Shown piece by piece: positions 30,802-39,711 of a stretch of 64,000 nucleotides of DNA. Both the position numbers and the translations under genes were made by a program. This DNA comes from Pseudomonas nitroreducens (GTDB lineage: Bacteria > Pseudomonadota > Gammaproteobacteria > Pseudomonadales > Pseudomonadaceae): positions 310,001-374,000 of the forward strand of contig NZ_JALJXP010000003.1 in the NCBI RefSeq assembly GCF_024170165.1, read 5' to 3'. The notes below the pieces were generated by a model. It was not told the origin of the DNA and ran no database searches. It saw nothing but the letters and a program-made list of their open reading frames with translations. Each line of letters begins with the position of its first letter. The first letter of the stretch is position 1.

Positions 30802-31289
30802 CAGTTCATCTGCATGCCGTGCATGTCGTGCCCCATGTCGGTGCCCTTCGGAGCTTCCTTCTGCACCGCGACCTCGACCTTCACGTCGCCAGCCTTCTGG
30901 AAGTGCAGGGTCAGCGGGAAGCGCTCGCCGTCGGTGAGCGGCTTCTTCAGGCCGAACAGCATCAGGTGGTATTGACCGGGGGCGAAGACAATCTTGCCGC
31001 CGGCGGGAATGTCCACGCCCTCGACCTTCACCATCTTCATCATGCCGTCCTTCTCCACATGCTGGTGCACCTCGGCGCTGGCGGCGCGGTCGGTGTCGGC
31101 GCCGAGCAGGCGGTCGGCCTCCTTGCCGTGGTTCTGCACGATGAAGTAGGCGGCGCCGTTCACCGAGTTGGCCGGCAGCAGCAGCGACCAGGGGTGGTCG
31201 ATGTGCAGGTTGCCAGCCTCGTACTCATGGGCCATGGCGGCGCCGGAGAAGCCCAGCAGGACAGCGAAAGCGAGCAGGGATTTACGCAT
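30801..31289 (-). CDS. Periplasmic copper chaperone PCuAC
   Basis: 162 residues with signal peptide MRKSLLAFAVLLGFSGAAMA. The copper site motif is visible: H and M residues in EVHQHVEKDGMMKM, then about 20 residues later GQYHLMLFGL. A His/Met-rich tail (DMGHDMHGMQMN) can add further copper binding. PCuAC proteins hand Cu(I)/Cu(II) to cytochrome oxidase assembly or to Cu importers. ATG 31289 has GGAG 10 nt upstream. Fourth gene of the copper operon. Confidence 0.92.
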   Translation of the reverse strand: MRKSLLAFAVLLGFSGAAMAHEYEAGNLHIDHPWSLLLPANSVNGAAYFIVQNHGKEADRLLGADTDRAASAEVHQHVEKDGMMKMVKVEGVDIPAGGKIVFAPGQYHLMLFGLKKPLTDGERFPLTLHFQKAGDVKVEVAVQKEAPKGTDMGHDMHGMQMN

Positions 31290-31418
31290 GTTCGAGACTC
31301 CAGTTGGCTTGTGATCAGGTCCGCCGCAACGGCGGGAATCCATCGGGCCGCGGGCGCAACGATCGCGCCGCAGCATAGCCTGCCTCGTGGCAGGCGTCAG
31401 GGTAAGACAGCGCACAGT

Positions 31419-32789
31419 TCAACCCAGGGCCGGGCTGCGCGGCTTGATCCGCGACAGCACCGCCCAGTCCAGCGCCAGTACCAGAAGCAGCGACGCGCCC
31501 ACCAGCGGGAAGGCAACGCCAAGGATGAACATGATCGCCACCCCACCCTTCCACACCGGCAGCGCATGGGGCATCGGCGGCACGCCGAGGCGACCCTGCG
31601 GGCGGCGCTTCCACCAGATCCACAGGCCGCTGACGGCGCTGAGCAGGATCATCAGGCAGACGGCGAGCATGAGCAGCTGGTTGAACAGGCCGAACATCTT
31701 GCCTTCGTGCAGCATCACACCGGACTCGACGCCCTTGGCCACCAGCCCGTAGTCCTTCCAGCGCACGTCGGCGAGTACCTTGCCGGTGTACTGGTCGATA
31801 TGCAGGGTGGCGTCGTTGCGCGAGTCGTCGGCGAACACCGAGACGGTGAACACGCCCTGCTCGCCCTTGGGCAGGGCGACGGCGTAGCCCGGCGTCACGC
31901 CGGCCTTGTCCGCCGTATCGACCACCTGCTGCAGGCTGATCTGCGGCATCGCCATGCCGCCCGAACCGTGGGCCATGTGCTCGGCATGGGCGCCGCCGGA
32001 CATCGGCATCGGGGTGTTTTCCATGGCCCAGGGAATGGTCTGGCGGTGCGCATCATTGAGCGTGCGCGCCTCCAGGTCCGATTTGGGCACCTCGTTCCAC
32101 ATGGGCGCCGGGAAGCGGTTCCACACGTCGGCGAAGGTCTTGCCCCAGAAGCCGGTCCAGGTCATCCCGGTGAGCAGCATGAACAGCATCAGCAGCGAGC
32201 CCCAGAAGCCGACCACCACGTGCACCTCGCGCCACAGCGCGCGGCCGCGACGGGACAGGTCCGGCCACAGCAGCACCCGCAGCGAGCGCTTGCGCGGCCA
32301 CCACAGGTACAGTCCGGACACCACCAGCACGATGCCCCAGCCGGCGGCCAGTTCGATCAGCCGGTCGCCGACGGTGCCGATCATCAGCTCGCCGTGCAGC
32401 GCGCGGGCCATCGCCTGCAGGTTGGACTTGCCATCCTGCACACCGAGCAGCTTGCCACTGTAGGGGTCGACGAAGGCGTTCACCTCGCGCCCATCCAGCT
32501 GTGCAACGAACTGCGCGCTGCGGTCGGCGGCGGGCGCCGGCAGGTACTGGCTGACCTGCAACTGCGGGTTCTGGTGATGCAGGTGCATCAGTTGTTCGTC
32601 GGCGGACAGCCGCACCTCACCCGGCTTCACCTGCAGCAGGTCGCTGTACATCAGCGGGTCGAGCTGCGGCTTGAACAGGTAGATGATCCCGGTGATCGAC
32701 AGCAGGATCATGAAGGGTGCGACGAACAGCCCGGCATAGAAGTGCCAGCGCCAGGCCAGGTTGTAGAAATCGAATGTCTTCTTCTGCAT
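31419..32789 (-). CDS. PepSY-associated membrane protein (PiuB-like)
   Basis: 456 residues with four main membrane helices: the first near 12-40 (LAWRWHFYAGLFVAPFMILL), two in the middle and two near the C-terminus. PepSY domains lie in the periplasmic loops (SADEQLMHLHHQNPQLQ; IDQYTGKVLADVRWKDYG). A His/Met-rich loop, AMENTPMPMSGGAHAEHMAH, fits metal handling. Relatives act as inner-membrane reductases or transporters for metal uptake. It lies 53 nt downstream of oprC, consistent with copper uptake across the inner membrane. Confidence 0.9.
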   Translation of the reverse strand: MQKKTFDFYNLAWRWHFYAGLFVAPFMILLSITGIIYLFKPQLDPLMYSDLLQVKPGEVRLSADEQLMHLHHQNPQLQVSQYLPAPAADRSAQFVAQLDGREVNAFVDPYSGKLLGVQDGKSNLQAMARALHGELMIGTVGDRLIELAAGWGIVLVVSGLYLWWPRKRSLRVLLWPDLSRRGRALWREVHVVVGFWGSLLMLFMLLTGMTWTGFWGKTFADVWNRFPAPMWNEVPKSDLEARTLNDAHRQTIPWAMENTPMPMSGGAHAEHMAHGSGGMAMPQISLQQVVDTADKAGVTPGYAVALPKGEQGVFTVSVFADDSRNDATLHIDQYTGKVLADVRWKDYGLVAKGVESGVMLHEGKMFGLFNQLLMLAVCLMILLSAVSGLWIWWKRRPQGRLGVPPMPHALPVWKGGVAIMFILGVAFPLVGASLLLVLALDWAVLSRIKPRSPALG

Positions 32790-32842
32790 TCGTTGGTCTC
32801 CTCACGCAAGGAGGCCCCCGACTGGCGGGGGCCGGTCGGGCT

Positions 32843-34954
32843 TCAGAACGAGAAGTCCACTTTGGTCCAGAACGTACGTCCCGGTTCGTGGATCGATTCG
32901 GGATCGTTGGCCGGGTAGCCGAAGCCGGCGTTGCCCGCCAGGTTCAGGTGTTCGGCGTAGTCCTTGTCGAACAGGTTGTCGACGCCGGTGCTGACCTTGA
33001 GGTTCTTGCTCAGCTTGTACGCGCCATTGAGCGAGAACACCGCGAAGCCGGGGCTTTCATCGAAGTCGTAACCGACCACGTTGCCCTGGTTCTCGGCGAT
33101 CCGACCCTGGTGCGCGACCACGCGCCAGAGTCCGCCGGCGCTCCAGTCGCCTTCCTCGTAGGTCAGACCGAAACGCGCTTCCAGCGGCGGCATCTGCGGC
33201 AGCGCAGTGTCGTCGGTGGTGTTCTTGCCCCAGGCGTAGGCCAGGGTGCCATCGGCGGTCCAGTTGCTGGTCAGCGCGTAGGCCGCACCCAGTTCACCGC
33301 CCATGATGCGGGCATCGACGTTCCGCGCCTGGGAGGTGCGGCCCATCATGCCGCCGGGCATGTAGTCGAACAGGATGTAGTCGCGAATCACCCCGACATA
33401 GCCGGAGGCCCAGGCCTTGAGCTTCTCGTCCTCGTACTGTGCGCCGAAGTCCAGCTGGGTGGTCTTCTCCGGCTTGATGCTGTCGAAGGCGTTGACCGAG
33501 CCGGTCGGGCCCTTGTCCGGGGAGAACAGTTCCCAGTAGTCGGGAAAGCGCTGCACATGGCCGAGGCCGACGTAGAGAGTGGTCGGCGTGTCGGCCAAGT
33601 CGTGCTCATAGCGGGCAAAGCCGCTGGGCAGGGTATCGGCGCGGGTGTCGTCGGCGGTGGGATTGGGCATCGCCATCATCCCCGAGCCGGTGCTCTGCCG
33701 GTAATCCTTGACCGAGGCGCGGTCCAGACGCGCACCGGTGATCACGCGGTCGCGCTCGGCGGCGTACCAGGTCAGCTCGCCGAAAGCTCCGTAGTTGTGG
33801 AACACGGCGTCCTTGTCCCACGGCTGCTCGTCATAGGTATCGATGCCCATGCCACTGCGCTCGCGGTGCTCGTTGGTCTGCGCATCGACGCCGGTGATCA
33901 GCTTGAAATCGTCCCAGCGCCAGGTGGCGGCCAGGCGTCCGCCAAGGGTGCGGCGGTCGACGTTGGAGGCCATCGGGCCGGCCATCATGCCGGTGCCCGA
34001 GGGCGTACGCAGGCTGTAGTTGTCCATCACGTGGTCGGCGTAGTTGTAGTAGACCTGCGCCTCCAGCTTGTCGAGCACCTCGCCGATGTTCGATTTCTCA
34101 AAGCGCAGGCCGAGGCTTTCGCGCTTGAACTGCGAACCGTCCATGCCACGCCCGGCGTAGCGCGCCTCGCCATCGCCCTTGCCGGCAGTGAGTTCGACCA
34201 GGGTATCGGCGTCCGGCGTCCAGCCCACGGCGACATCGCCGTTCCACTTGTTCCAGCGCGAAGGCACGGTGTTGCCGCTGCCGTCTTCATAGTCATCGGA
34301 CTGCGACTTGTTGCCGGTGAAGCGCAGGTAGCCCTCGGGGCCACCAGCGGCAGCATCCAGCACGCGGTCGAAGCGGCCGTTGGAGCCGGCGACGAGGCTG
34401 CCATTGATCCGCGTGCCGAGTTCGCCGAAGCGCTCCGGCTCGCGGTCGAAGCGGATGGTCCCGGCCGAGGCGCCGGGGCCCCAGATCACGGTCTCCGGCC
34501 CCTTGACCACGGTGAGCTTGTCGTAGGTTTCCGGCGAGATATAGGAGGTGGGTGCGTCCATCCGTGCCGGGCAGGCGCCGAGCATGGTGCTGCCGTTGGT
34601 GAGGATATTCAGCCGCGAGCCGAACATACCGCGCAGCACCGGGTCACCGTTGGTGCCGCCGTTGCGGATGGCGGAGAAGCCGGGAATGGTCTTGAGGTAA
34701 TCGGCGCCGTCGCTGGCGGGAATTGGCTGGCGCGGCTGCTTGGGGTCGGTGACCACGGTCAGCGGCGAACTCTGCGCCACGGCGGTGATGACGCTGGGCG
34801 ACAGCTCGGTGACCGAGGTATTGGTGGTGTGCGCCGAGTGATCTTCTTCCTCGGCCAGTACCGGGACGGCAGTGAAACCGCCAAGGGCGGTCAGCGCGCA
34901 CAGGGCGCGCAGGCCGACGGCTGTGTGCCGACGGCGCAGGGGCATGCGGGTCAT
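32843..34954 (-). CDS. oprC: TonB-dependent copper receptor OprC
   Basis: 703 residues. A signal peptide ends near AVPVLA. The plug domain is about 60-200 (DPKQPRQPIPASDGADYLKT, GMFGSRLNILTNGSTMLGAC) and the 22-strand barrel ends in the terminal phenylalanine (TKVDFSF). The N-terminal region and loops contain Met/His patches, and the CPARMDAP segment is typical of OprC/NosA. It imports copper across the outer membrane using TonB energy. Encoded between the DUF2946 gene and the PepSY gene. Confidence 0.95.
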   Translation of the reverse strand: MTRMPLRRRHTAVGLRALCALTALGGFTAVPVLAEEEDHSAHTTNTSVTELSPSVITAVAQSSPLTVVTDPKQPRQPIPASDGADYLKTIPGFSAIRNGGTNGDPVLRGMFGSRLNILTNGSTMLGACPARMDAPTSYISPETYDKLTVVKGPETVIWGPGASAGTIRFDREPERFGELGTRINGSLVAGSNGRFDRVLDAAAGGPEGYLRFTGNKSQSDDYEDGSGNTVPSRWNKWNGDVAVGWTPDADTLVELTAGKGDGEARYAGRGMDGSQFKRESLGLRFEKSNIGEVLDKLEAQVYYNYADHVMDNYSLRTPSGTGMMAGPMASNVDRRTLGGRLAATWRWDDFKLITGVDAQTNEHRERSGMGIDTYDEQPWDKDAVFHNYGAFGELTWYAAERDRVITGARLDRASVKDYRQSTGSGMMAMPNPTADDTRADTLPSGFARYEHDLADTPTTLYVGLGHVQRFPDYWELFSPDKGPTGSVNAFDSIKPEKTTQLDFGAQYEDEKLKAWASGYVGVIRDYILFDYMPGGMMGRTSQARNVDARIMGGELGAAYALTSNWTADGTLAYAWGKNTTDDTALPQMPPLEARFGLTYEEGDWSAGGLWRVVAHQGRIAENQGNVVGYDFDESPGFAVFSLNGAYKLSKNLKVSTGVDNLFDKDYAEHLNLAGNAGFGYPANDPESIHEPGRTFWTKVDFSF

Positions 34955-35059
34955 TCCATGAATTCCATGATCGGTGATGACGCCCGCTCCACGCGTATTC
35001 GCTCGGCGCGCAAGCGAATGCAGGCATGCGCGCCGGGGTCGGGGAGTCGGGATTGCGGG

Positions 35060-35536
35060 TCAGCCGATCAGGAACGGCGGTGCACGGGAGCGGGCGCCGG
35101 GGAACACCGGCGAGGCGGGAATACCGGAAGAGACGAACTGGGCAACGGGTGCGCCGACGGCAGGCAGACCATGCTCGATCACCACCGGCGGCGGCGTCAG
35201 CGGTGGGCTGTGGATCAGCAGGCTGCAGTAGCCGCACTTCTCCATGAAGGCAGCGGCGGTGAGCGGCTGATCACCATGGGACACCGGAGCGGCATGCTGG
35301 CCCGCGGCGCGTTGAGCGTCGGAGCAGTGCATGTCGCCCATGCCGGCCATGTCGTGGGACATGGCCTTGCCGTGGTCGTTGGCCGCGCCATGCTCCATCG
35401 GCATGACATGATCCATGGACATGGGCATGGCGTGATCCATCGGCATCGACTGGGAGACCAGCGGGCCGACATAGATCATCAGCATGGCGAACAACGCCAG
35501 CCAGGTGCCTACGCCTTGTCGTGTACGACGGATCAC
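35060..35536 (-). CDS. DUF2946 His/Met-rich copper-associated protein
   Basis: 158 residues. A hydrophobic N-terminal segment (GVGTWLALFAMLMIYVGPLV) is followed by a run of repeated MPMDH/MSMDH/MPMEH units (about residues 30-55) that should bind copper, then EKCGYCSLL, typical of DUF2946. GTG 35536 is preferred: AAGGA lies 9 nt upstream. The longer frame from GTG 35566 has no binding site. First gene of the operon with oprC, the PepSY gene, PCuAC and the GNAT gene. Confidence 0.85.
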   Translation of the reverse strand: MIRRTRQGVGTWLALFAMLMIYVGPLVSQSMPMDHAMPMSMDHVMPMEHGAANDHGKAMSHDMAGMGDMHCSDAQRAAGQHAAPVSHGDQPLTAAAFMEKCGYCSLLIHSPPLTPPPVVIEHGLPAVGAPVAQFVSSGIPASPVFPGARSRAPPFLIG

Positions 35537-35566
35537 GAAATGTCCTTGCGGATGGAGGATTCCCAC

Positions 35567-35780
35567 CTGAGGCGGGTGCGCAATGATCGCACGGAGTGAT
35601 AAAGCTCCGCTGCGGCACGAAGACGCAGAATCAGTTAAGCACAGCGATAAGCTTCAGGATAAATTGCTGAAAATCATAATTTTCGACAATTTTTTATCGC
35701 CAAATAGCATTCATAGACTTTTCCTACCAAATTTTCTCAAATGCTTGCCATTGGTCTTCCAGGCCATTAGCTTGGACCCC
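35567..35780. promoter_or_regulatory. AT-rich divergent regulatory region, copper operon / leuA
   Basis: This is the most AT-rich stretch of the window (about 35630-35745). It contains a perfect palindrome GAAAAT-CATA-ATTTTC (35669-35684) and, before the leuA leader ORF, TTGCCA (35745-35750) with TAGCTT (35768-35773) 17 nt away. No gene is visible. Palindrome binder unknown; a Fur-like site is possible but the match is poor. Confidence 0.4.
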
Positions 35781-35858
35781 ATGAAAACCGCACACACCCT
35801 CATTCTGCTTCGCCAACACGCCTGCCTGCGCCTGGTCAGCCCGCGACTGCGTGGCTGA
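35781..35858 (+). CDS. Putative leuA leader peptide
   Basis: A 25-codon ORF (MKTAHTLILLRQHACLRLVS then PRLRG) ending 78 nt before leuA, with six leucine codons, three of them in the LILL cluster. Leucine-rich leaders control leu genes by ribosome stalling in proteobacteria. The upstream binding site is weak (TTGGA). The predicted -10 box is so near that the ORF could be translated from a leaderless transcript. Codon choice is CTC, CTG and CTT. Confidence 0.5.
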   Translation: MKTAHTLILLRQHACLRLVSPRLRG

Positions 35859-35911
35859 GCCCCCCTCCCCCGGTTTCGCCTCATTCAGATTTTTTTGCGC
35901 AGGCCACGCAG
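35825..35911 (+). promoter_or_regulatory. Candidate leuA attenuation region with pseudoknot pairing
   Basis: CCTGCGC (35825-35831) can pair with GCGCAGG (35897-35903), and CTGCGTGGC (35847-35855) with GCCACGCAG (35903-35911). The pairing order is 1-2-1'-2', a pseudoknot topology, with seven T (35890-35896) between. Left arms lie in the leader ORF, so a translating ribosome would disrupt them. A conventional GC stem directly before the T run is not convincing. Confidence 0.35.
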
Positions 35912-35936
35912 GCCGCAGAGAACAAGGATTCCGCTC

Positions 35937-37607
35937 ATGAGCATGTTGAAAGACCCGTCGAAGAAATACCGCGCCTTCACCCAGATCACCCTGCCCGACC
36001 GCACCTGGCCGGACAAGATCATCGACAAGGCGCCGATCTGGCTGTCCACCGACCTGCGCGACGGCAACCAGTCCCTGATCGAACCGATGGACGCCGAGAA
36101 GAAGATGCGCTTCTTCAAGTGCCTGGTTCAGGTGGGCCTGAAGGAAATCGAAGTGGGCTTCCCGTCCGCCTCGCAGACCGACTTCGACTTCGTTCGTGAG
36201 CTGATCGAGAACGACCACATTCCCGATGACGTCACCATCCAGGTGCTGACCCAGGCCCGCGACGACCTCATCGAGCGCACCTTCGAATCGCTGAAAGGCG
36301 CGAAGAAGGCCATCGTCCACTACTACAACGCCTGCGCACCGAGCTTCCGCAAGATCGTCTTCAACCAGGACAAGGCCGGCGTCAAAGCCATCGCCGTGGC
36401 CGCCGGCCAGACCATCAAGCGCCTGGCCGAAGCCGCGCCGGAAACCCAGTGGGGCTTCGAGTACTCGCCGGAAGTCTTCAGCTCCACCGAGACCGATTTC
36501 GCCGTCGAGGTGTGCAATGCAGTGATCGACGTGTTCCAGCCGACCCCGGCGAACCGCCTGATCCTCAACCTGCCCGCCACCGTCGAGTGCGCCACCCCGA
36601 ACAACTACGCCGACCAGATCGAGTGGTTCGGCCGCCAGATCAACAAGCGCGACAGCGTGCTGCTCAGCCTGCACACTCACAATGACCGTGGCACTGGCGT
36701 GGCCGCTTCGGAACTGGCCCTGATGGCCGGCGCCGACCGCGTCGAAGGCTGCCTGTTCGGCAACGGCGAGCGCACCGGCAACCTGTGCCTGGTGACCATG
36801 GCGCTGAACATGTACACCCAGGGCATCGACCCCGAACTGGACTTCTCCGACATCGACGCCGTGCGCAAGGTGGTGGAAGAGTGCAACCAGATCCCGGTGC
36901 ACCCGCGTCACCCGTACGTCGGCGACCTGGTCCACACCGCCTTCTCCGGCTCCCACCAGGACGCCATCCGCAAGGGCTTCGCCCAGCAGAAGGACGACGC
37001 CGTGTGGGAAGTGCCCTACCTGCCGATCGACCCGGCGGACATCGGCCGCAGCTACGAGGCGGTGATCCGTGTGAACAGCCAGTCCGGCAAGGGCGGCATC
37101 ACCTTCCTGCTCGAACAGGAATACGGCATCAGCCTGCCGCGCCGCATGCAGATCGAGTTCAGCCAGGTGGTGCAGAACGAGACCGACCGCCTGGGCCTGG
37201 AAATGACCGCCGAGCAGATCTACACCCTGTTGCAGACCGAGTACCTGCAGGCCGTCTCCCCGTTCGGCCTGAAGAACTATCGCCTGCAGGAAGAGAACGG
37301 CGTCTGCGCCATCGACATCGACGTGACCCACAAGGGCGAGCAGCATCGCTGGCACGGCAAGGGCAAGGGCACCCTGGAAGCCCTGGTCGCCTCGCTGCCG
37401 GTGGACGTCGAAATCATGGACTACAACGAGCACGCCATCGGCGCCGGCACCAATGCCCGCGCGGCCGCCTACATCGAACTGCGCGTCGAGGGTGGTCGTT
37501 CGCTGCACGGTATCGGCATCGATGAAAACATCACCACCGCGAGCTTCCGTGCGCTGTTCAGCGCCCTGAACCGCGCCGTGACGCTGGGCCACGCGAAAGC
37601 CGCGTAA
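35937..37607 (+). CDS. leuA: 2-isopropylmalate synthase
   Basis: 556 residues, the long form of LeuA. The catalytic TIM barrel starts with [11 protein letters not shown] (metal-binding Asp of the DRE-TIM family) and has [11 protein letters not shown] with the metal histidines. The C-terminal LeuA regulatory domain (about 430-550) ends [10 protein letters not shown] and should bind leucine for feedback inhibition. It condenses acetyl-CoA and 2-oxoisovalerate, the first step of leucine synthesis. ATG 35937 has AAGGA 8 nt upstream. Preceded by a leader ORF, followed by a terminator. Confidence 0.97.
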   Translation: MSMLKDPSKKYRAFTQITLPDRTWPDKIIDKAPIWLSTDLRDGNQSLIEPMDAEKKMRFFKCLVQVGLKEIEVGFPSASQTDFDFVRELIENDHIPDDVTIQVLTQARDDLIERTFESLKGAKKAIVHYYNACAPSFRKIVFNQDKAGVKAIAVAAGQTIKRLAEAAPETQWGFEYSPEVFSSTETDFAVEVCNAVIDVFQPTPANRLILNLPATVECATPNNYADQIEWFGRQINKRDSVLLSLHTHNDRGTGVAASELALMAGADRVEGCLFGNGERTGNLCLVTMALNMYTQGIDPELDFSDIDAVRKVVEECNQIPVHPRHPYVGDLVHTAFSGSHQDAIRKGFAQQKDDAVWEVPYLPIDPADIGRSYEAVIRVNSQSGKGGITFLLEQEYGISLPRRMQIEFSQVVQNETDRLGLEMTAEQIYTLLQTEYLQAVSPFGLKNYRLQEENGVCAIDIDVTHKGEQHRWHGKGKGTLEALVASLPVDVEIMDYNEHAIGAGTNARAAAYIELRVEGGRSLHGIGIDENITTASFRALFSALNRAVTLGHAKAA

Positions 37608-37631
37608 TCCCGGTAAACTGGAAGTCCCTTT

Positions 37632-37664
37632 GCCCCGGACGCATCTTGCGTCCGGGGCTGTTTT
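37632..37664 (+). terminator. Intrinsic terminator of leuA
   Basis: Perfect 12-bp stem GCCCCGGACGCA / TGCGTCCGGGGC (37632-37643 / 37647-37658), loop TCT, followed by TGTTTT. Confidence 0.9.
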
Positions 37665-37679
37665 CGAAGGAGCGAAAAC

Positions 37680-38156
37680 ATGACGGACACCCCGCAGGAC
37701 AATCCCTTCCAGACGCCCGCCGCCGTCCTTCAGGACGCTGCCACCACCGCGACCGGTGAACCTCTCTACCGCCTCGCCGCCGTCGGCATTGCCACCTTCT
37801 TCGGCACACCCATCGCCGGCGCCTGGGTGATCGTGCAGAACCTCAAGGCATTGGGGCGCGCTCACGAAACCCGCAACATCTGGCTGATGGGCATGGGTTT
37901 GACCGTCGGCATCTTCGTGCTCGGCTACTTCCTGCCGGACAACGTCTCCGGCACGCCCATCGCTGTCGGCACAGTCGTCAGCATGTACTACTTCGCCAAG
38001 CAGACCTTCGGCGCCGCCGTGGAGAAACATCTCGCAGGCGGTGGACAGTGGCGCTCCAACTGGCGAGCCTTCGGCGTCAGCCTCCTGTTCCTGCTTGGCG
38101 TACTCGCCGTGCTTTTCGGCGGGGCCTTCCTCCTCGCCCTGCTCGGCCTCATCTGA
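37680..38156 (+). CDS. Conserved hypothetical inner-membrane protein
   Basis: 158 residues. A polar N-terminus with NPFQTPAAVL (1-30) precedes four hydrophobic segments (VGIATFFGTPIAGAWVIV; WLMGMGLTVGIFVLGYFL; IAVGTVVSMYYFA; FGVSLLFLLGVLAVLFGGAF). I do not recognise a characterised family. GGAGCG is placed 9 nt before ATG 37680. Probably its own transcription unit between the leuA terminator and the hairpin at 38160. Confidence 0.8.
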   Translation: MTDTPQDNPFQTPAAVLQDAATTATGEPLYRLAAVGIATFFGTPIAGAWVIVQNLKALGRAHETRNIWLMGMGLTVGIFVLGYFLPDNVSGTPIAVGTVVSMYYFAKQTFGAAVEKHLAGGGQWRSNWRAFGVSLLFLLGVLAVLFGGAFLLALLGLI

Positions 38157-38159
38157 AAC

Positions 38160-38187
38160 GAAGAAGGCCCCTCGCGGGGCCTTCTTC
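38160..38187. terminator. Bidirectional intrinsic terminator
   Basis: Perfect 12-bp stem GAAGAAGGCCCC / GGGGCCTTCTTC with loop TCGC, between the convergent membrane-protein gene and the small protein gene at 38202. Confidence 0.85.
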
Positions 38188-38201
38188 ATTCCAGGGGACG
38201 C

Positions 38202-38534
38202 TTACTCGTCGTCGCCGCTGGCGGCGACTGCGCCAAGGCAGCAGAGTCGGTGTTGCTGGTCGCCGGCCTGCAGCAGCCAGGTCTCGTCTTCGGCCTGGTA
38301 GCTGGCCTCCATCACCTGGTTGTAGCTGAAGCACCATTCGCGGCGGTCGCGGCCGTCGATGGACTCGATCTGCAGCACCACGTCCTCACTGGCGAAGGGC
38401 TGGTCCGCGTGAGCGGCGGCATCGGCCTGGTCCAGCAGTGCCTCGTTGAGCTCGAACTGCCAGGCGTGCAGACCGTCGATCAACAGCATGTCGGCGGTTT
38501 CCAGCTGGTCCAGCAGGTAGGGAGTCGTGGTCAT
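38202..38534 (-). CDS. Conserved hypothetical acidic small protein
   Basis: 110 residues, strongly acidic (EDETWLL, ASGDDE end), no signal peptide or membrane segment. Sequence MTTTPYLLDQLETADMLLID then a mixed alpha/beta pattern; REWCFSYNQVMEA is a likely core strand-helix. No recognised domain; I believe it is common in Pseudomonas. ATG 38534 is preferred to the longer upstream frame, which is GC-rich and unlike a protein start. Divergent from the aldo/keto reductase gene. Confidence 0.75.
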   Translation of the reverse strand: MTTTPYLLDQLETADMLLIDGLHAWQFELNEALLDQADAAAHADQPFASEDVVLQIESIDGRDRREWCFSYNQVMEASYQAEDETWLLQAGDQQHRLCCLGAVAASGDDE

Positions 38535-38668
38535 GACGGGCACTCGGCAATTGGGCAGGTCGCCATGATAGACCAGCCGGCGTACCGCTGCCGGCCAATC
38601 CGCCCCGCGGCAGTCGGGAGCACGTCTACACTGAGGGTTCCCGCTATCTCCCTGAGGAGTCAAAGCAG

Positions 38669-39622
38669 ATGCGCACACGCGAACTCGGACAATCAGGCCT
38701 GAAGATTCCTGCCCTGGTCTTCGGCGGCAATGTGTTCGGCTGGTCCTCCGACGAGGCGACCTCGTTTCGCTTGCTGGACGCGCTGCTCGACGCCGGGCTC
38801 AACTGCATCGACACCGCCGACGTGTACTCGCGCTGGGTACCGGGCCACGAGGGCGGCGAGTCGGAAACCCTGATCGGCAAGTGGCTGAAGAAGACCGGCA
38901 AGCGCAACCAGGTGATCATCGCGACCAAGGTCGGCATGGACATGGGCAACGGCCACAAGGGGCTGTCGGCGGTGTACATCGAACAGGCGCTGGAGCGCTC
39001 ACTCAAGCGCCTGCAGACCGACTACATCGACCTCTATCAGTCCCACTGCGACGACCCGCACACCTCGATGGAGGAAACCATGAGCGCCTTCGCCGAGGCG
39101 GTGGAGCGCGGCAAGGTGCGGGTGATCGGCGCTTCCAACTTCGACGCCAAGCGCCTGCGTGAGGCCCAGGAGCTCTGCACGCGGCTGAAGCTGCCGCAGT
39201 ACCAGAGCCTGCAGCCCAACTACAACCTGTACGACCGCGCCAACTACGAGACGCAGCTGGAGCCGACGGTGCGACAGCTGGGCCTGGGCGTGATCAACTT
39301 CTACTCCCTGGCCGCCGGCTTCCTCACCGGCAAATACCGCCGCGAGGATGACCTGGGCAAGAGCAGCGTGCGCGGCTACAAGGTGAAGAACTTCATGAAC
39401 GAGCGCGGCTTCGCCATCCTCGATGCGCTGGAGGAAGTGGCCGGCGAACTGAACGCCACACCGACCCAGGTCGCCCTCGCCTGGCTGATGGCCCGTCCGA
39501 GCATCACTGCACCGATTGCCAGTGCGTCGAAGCTGGAGCAGTTGCCGGACCTTATCGCGGCGGTCGAGTTGAAGCTCAGTGACGAGGCGATCCAGCGGTT
39601 GAATACCGCCAGCGCGTATTGA
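38669..39622 (+). CDS. Aldo/keto reductase
   Basis: 317 residues, an (alpha/beta)8 NADPH-dependent oxidoreductase. DTADVYS (the catalytic Asp and Tyr), the Lys of ATKVG and the His-type position in LYQSHCDDP match the AKR tetrad layout. C-terminal ITAPIASASKLEQL contacts the cofactor. It reduces aldehydes or ketones; the physiological substrate is unknown. GAGGAG lies 9 nt before ATG 38669. Single gene, followed by a REPIN. Confidence 0.93.
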   Translation: MRTRELGQSGLKIPALVFGGNVFGWSSDEATSFRLLDALLDAGLNCIDTADVYSRWVPGHEGGESETLIGKWLKKTGKRNQVIIATKVGMDMGNGHKGLSAVYIEQALERSLKRLQTDYIDLYQSHCDDPHTSMEETMSAFAEAVERGKVRVIGASNFDAKRLREAQELCTRLKLPQYQSLQPNYNLYDRANYETQLEPTVRQLGLGVINFYSLAAGFLTGKYRREDDLGKSSVRGYKVKNFMNERGFAILDALEEVAGELNATPTQVALAWLMARPSITAPIASASKLEQLPDLIAAVELKLSDEAIQRLNTASAY

Positions 39623-39636
39623 GCAGAGGCGGAAAT

Positions 39637-39700
39637 ATCGCGGACGGAGTCCGCTCCTACGAAAACATCATGCGGCGTAGGAGCGGACTGCGTCCGCGAT
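39637..39700. repeat. REPIN (GGAC/GTCC subtype)
   Basis: Two inverted 25-nt REPs at 39637-39661 and 39676-39700 match each other at 24 of 25 positions, with a 14-nt spacer. Located between the aldo/keto reductase and omega-amidase genes (convergent). Confidence 0.88.
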
Positions 39701-39711
39701 TGGCATCGCGG

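Noticed and set aside
30819-32918. 699-codon plus-strand frame opposite PCuAC and PepSY genes
   Set aside because: Antisense frame of recognised genes, with low-complexity His/Gln-rich translation.
35669-35684. Fur box upstream of the copper operon
   Set aside because: The palindrome is AT-rich but matches the 19-bp Fur consensus poorly; left as an unassigned palindrome.
35859-35896. Classical intrinsic attenuator before leuA
   Set aside because: The only stem next to the T7 run (GGCTGAG with CTCATTC) is weak and has a mismatch; not enough for a standard terminator call.
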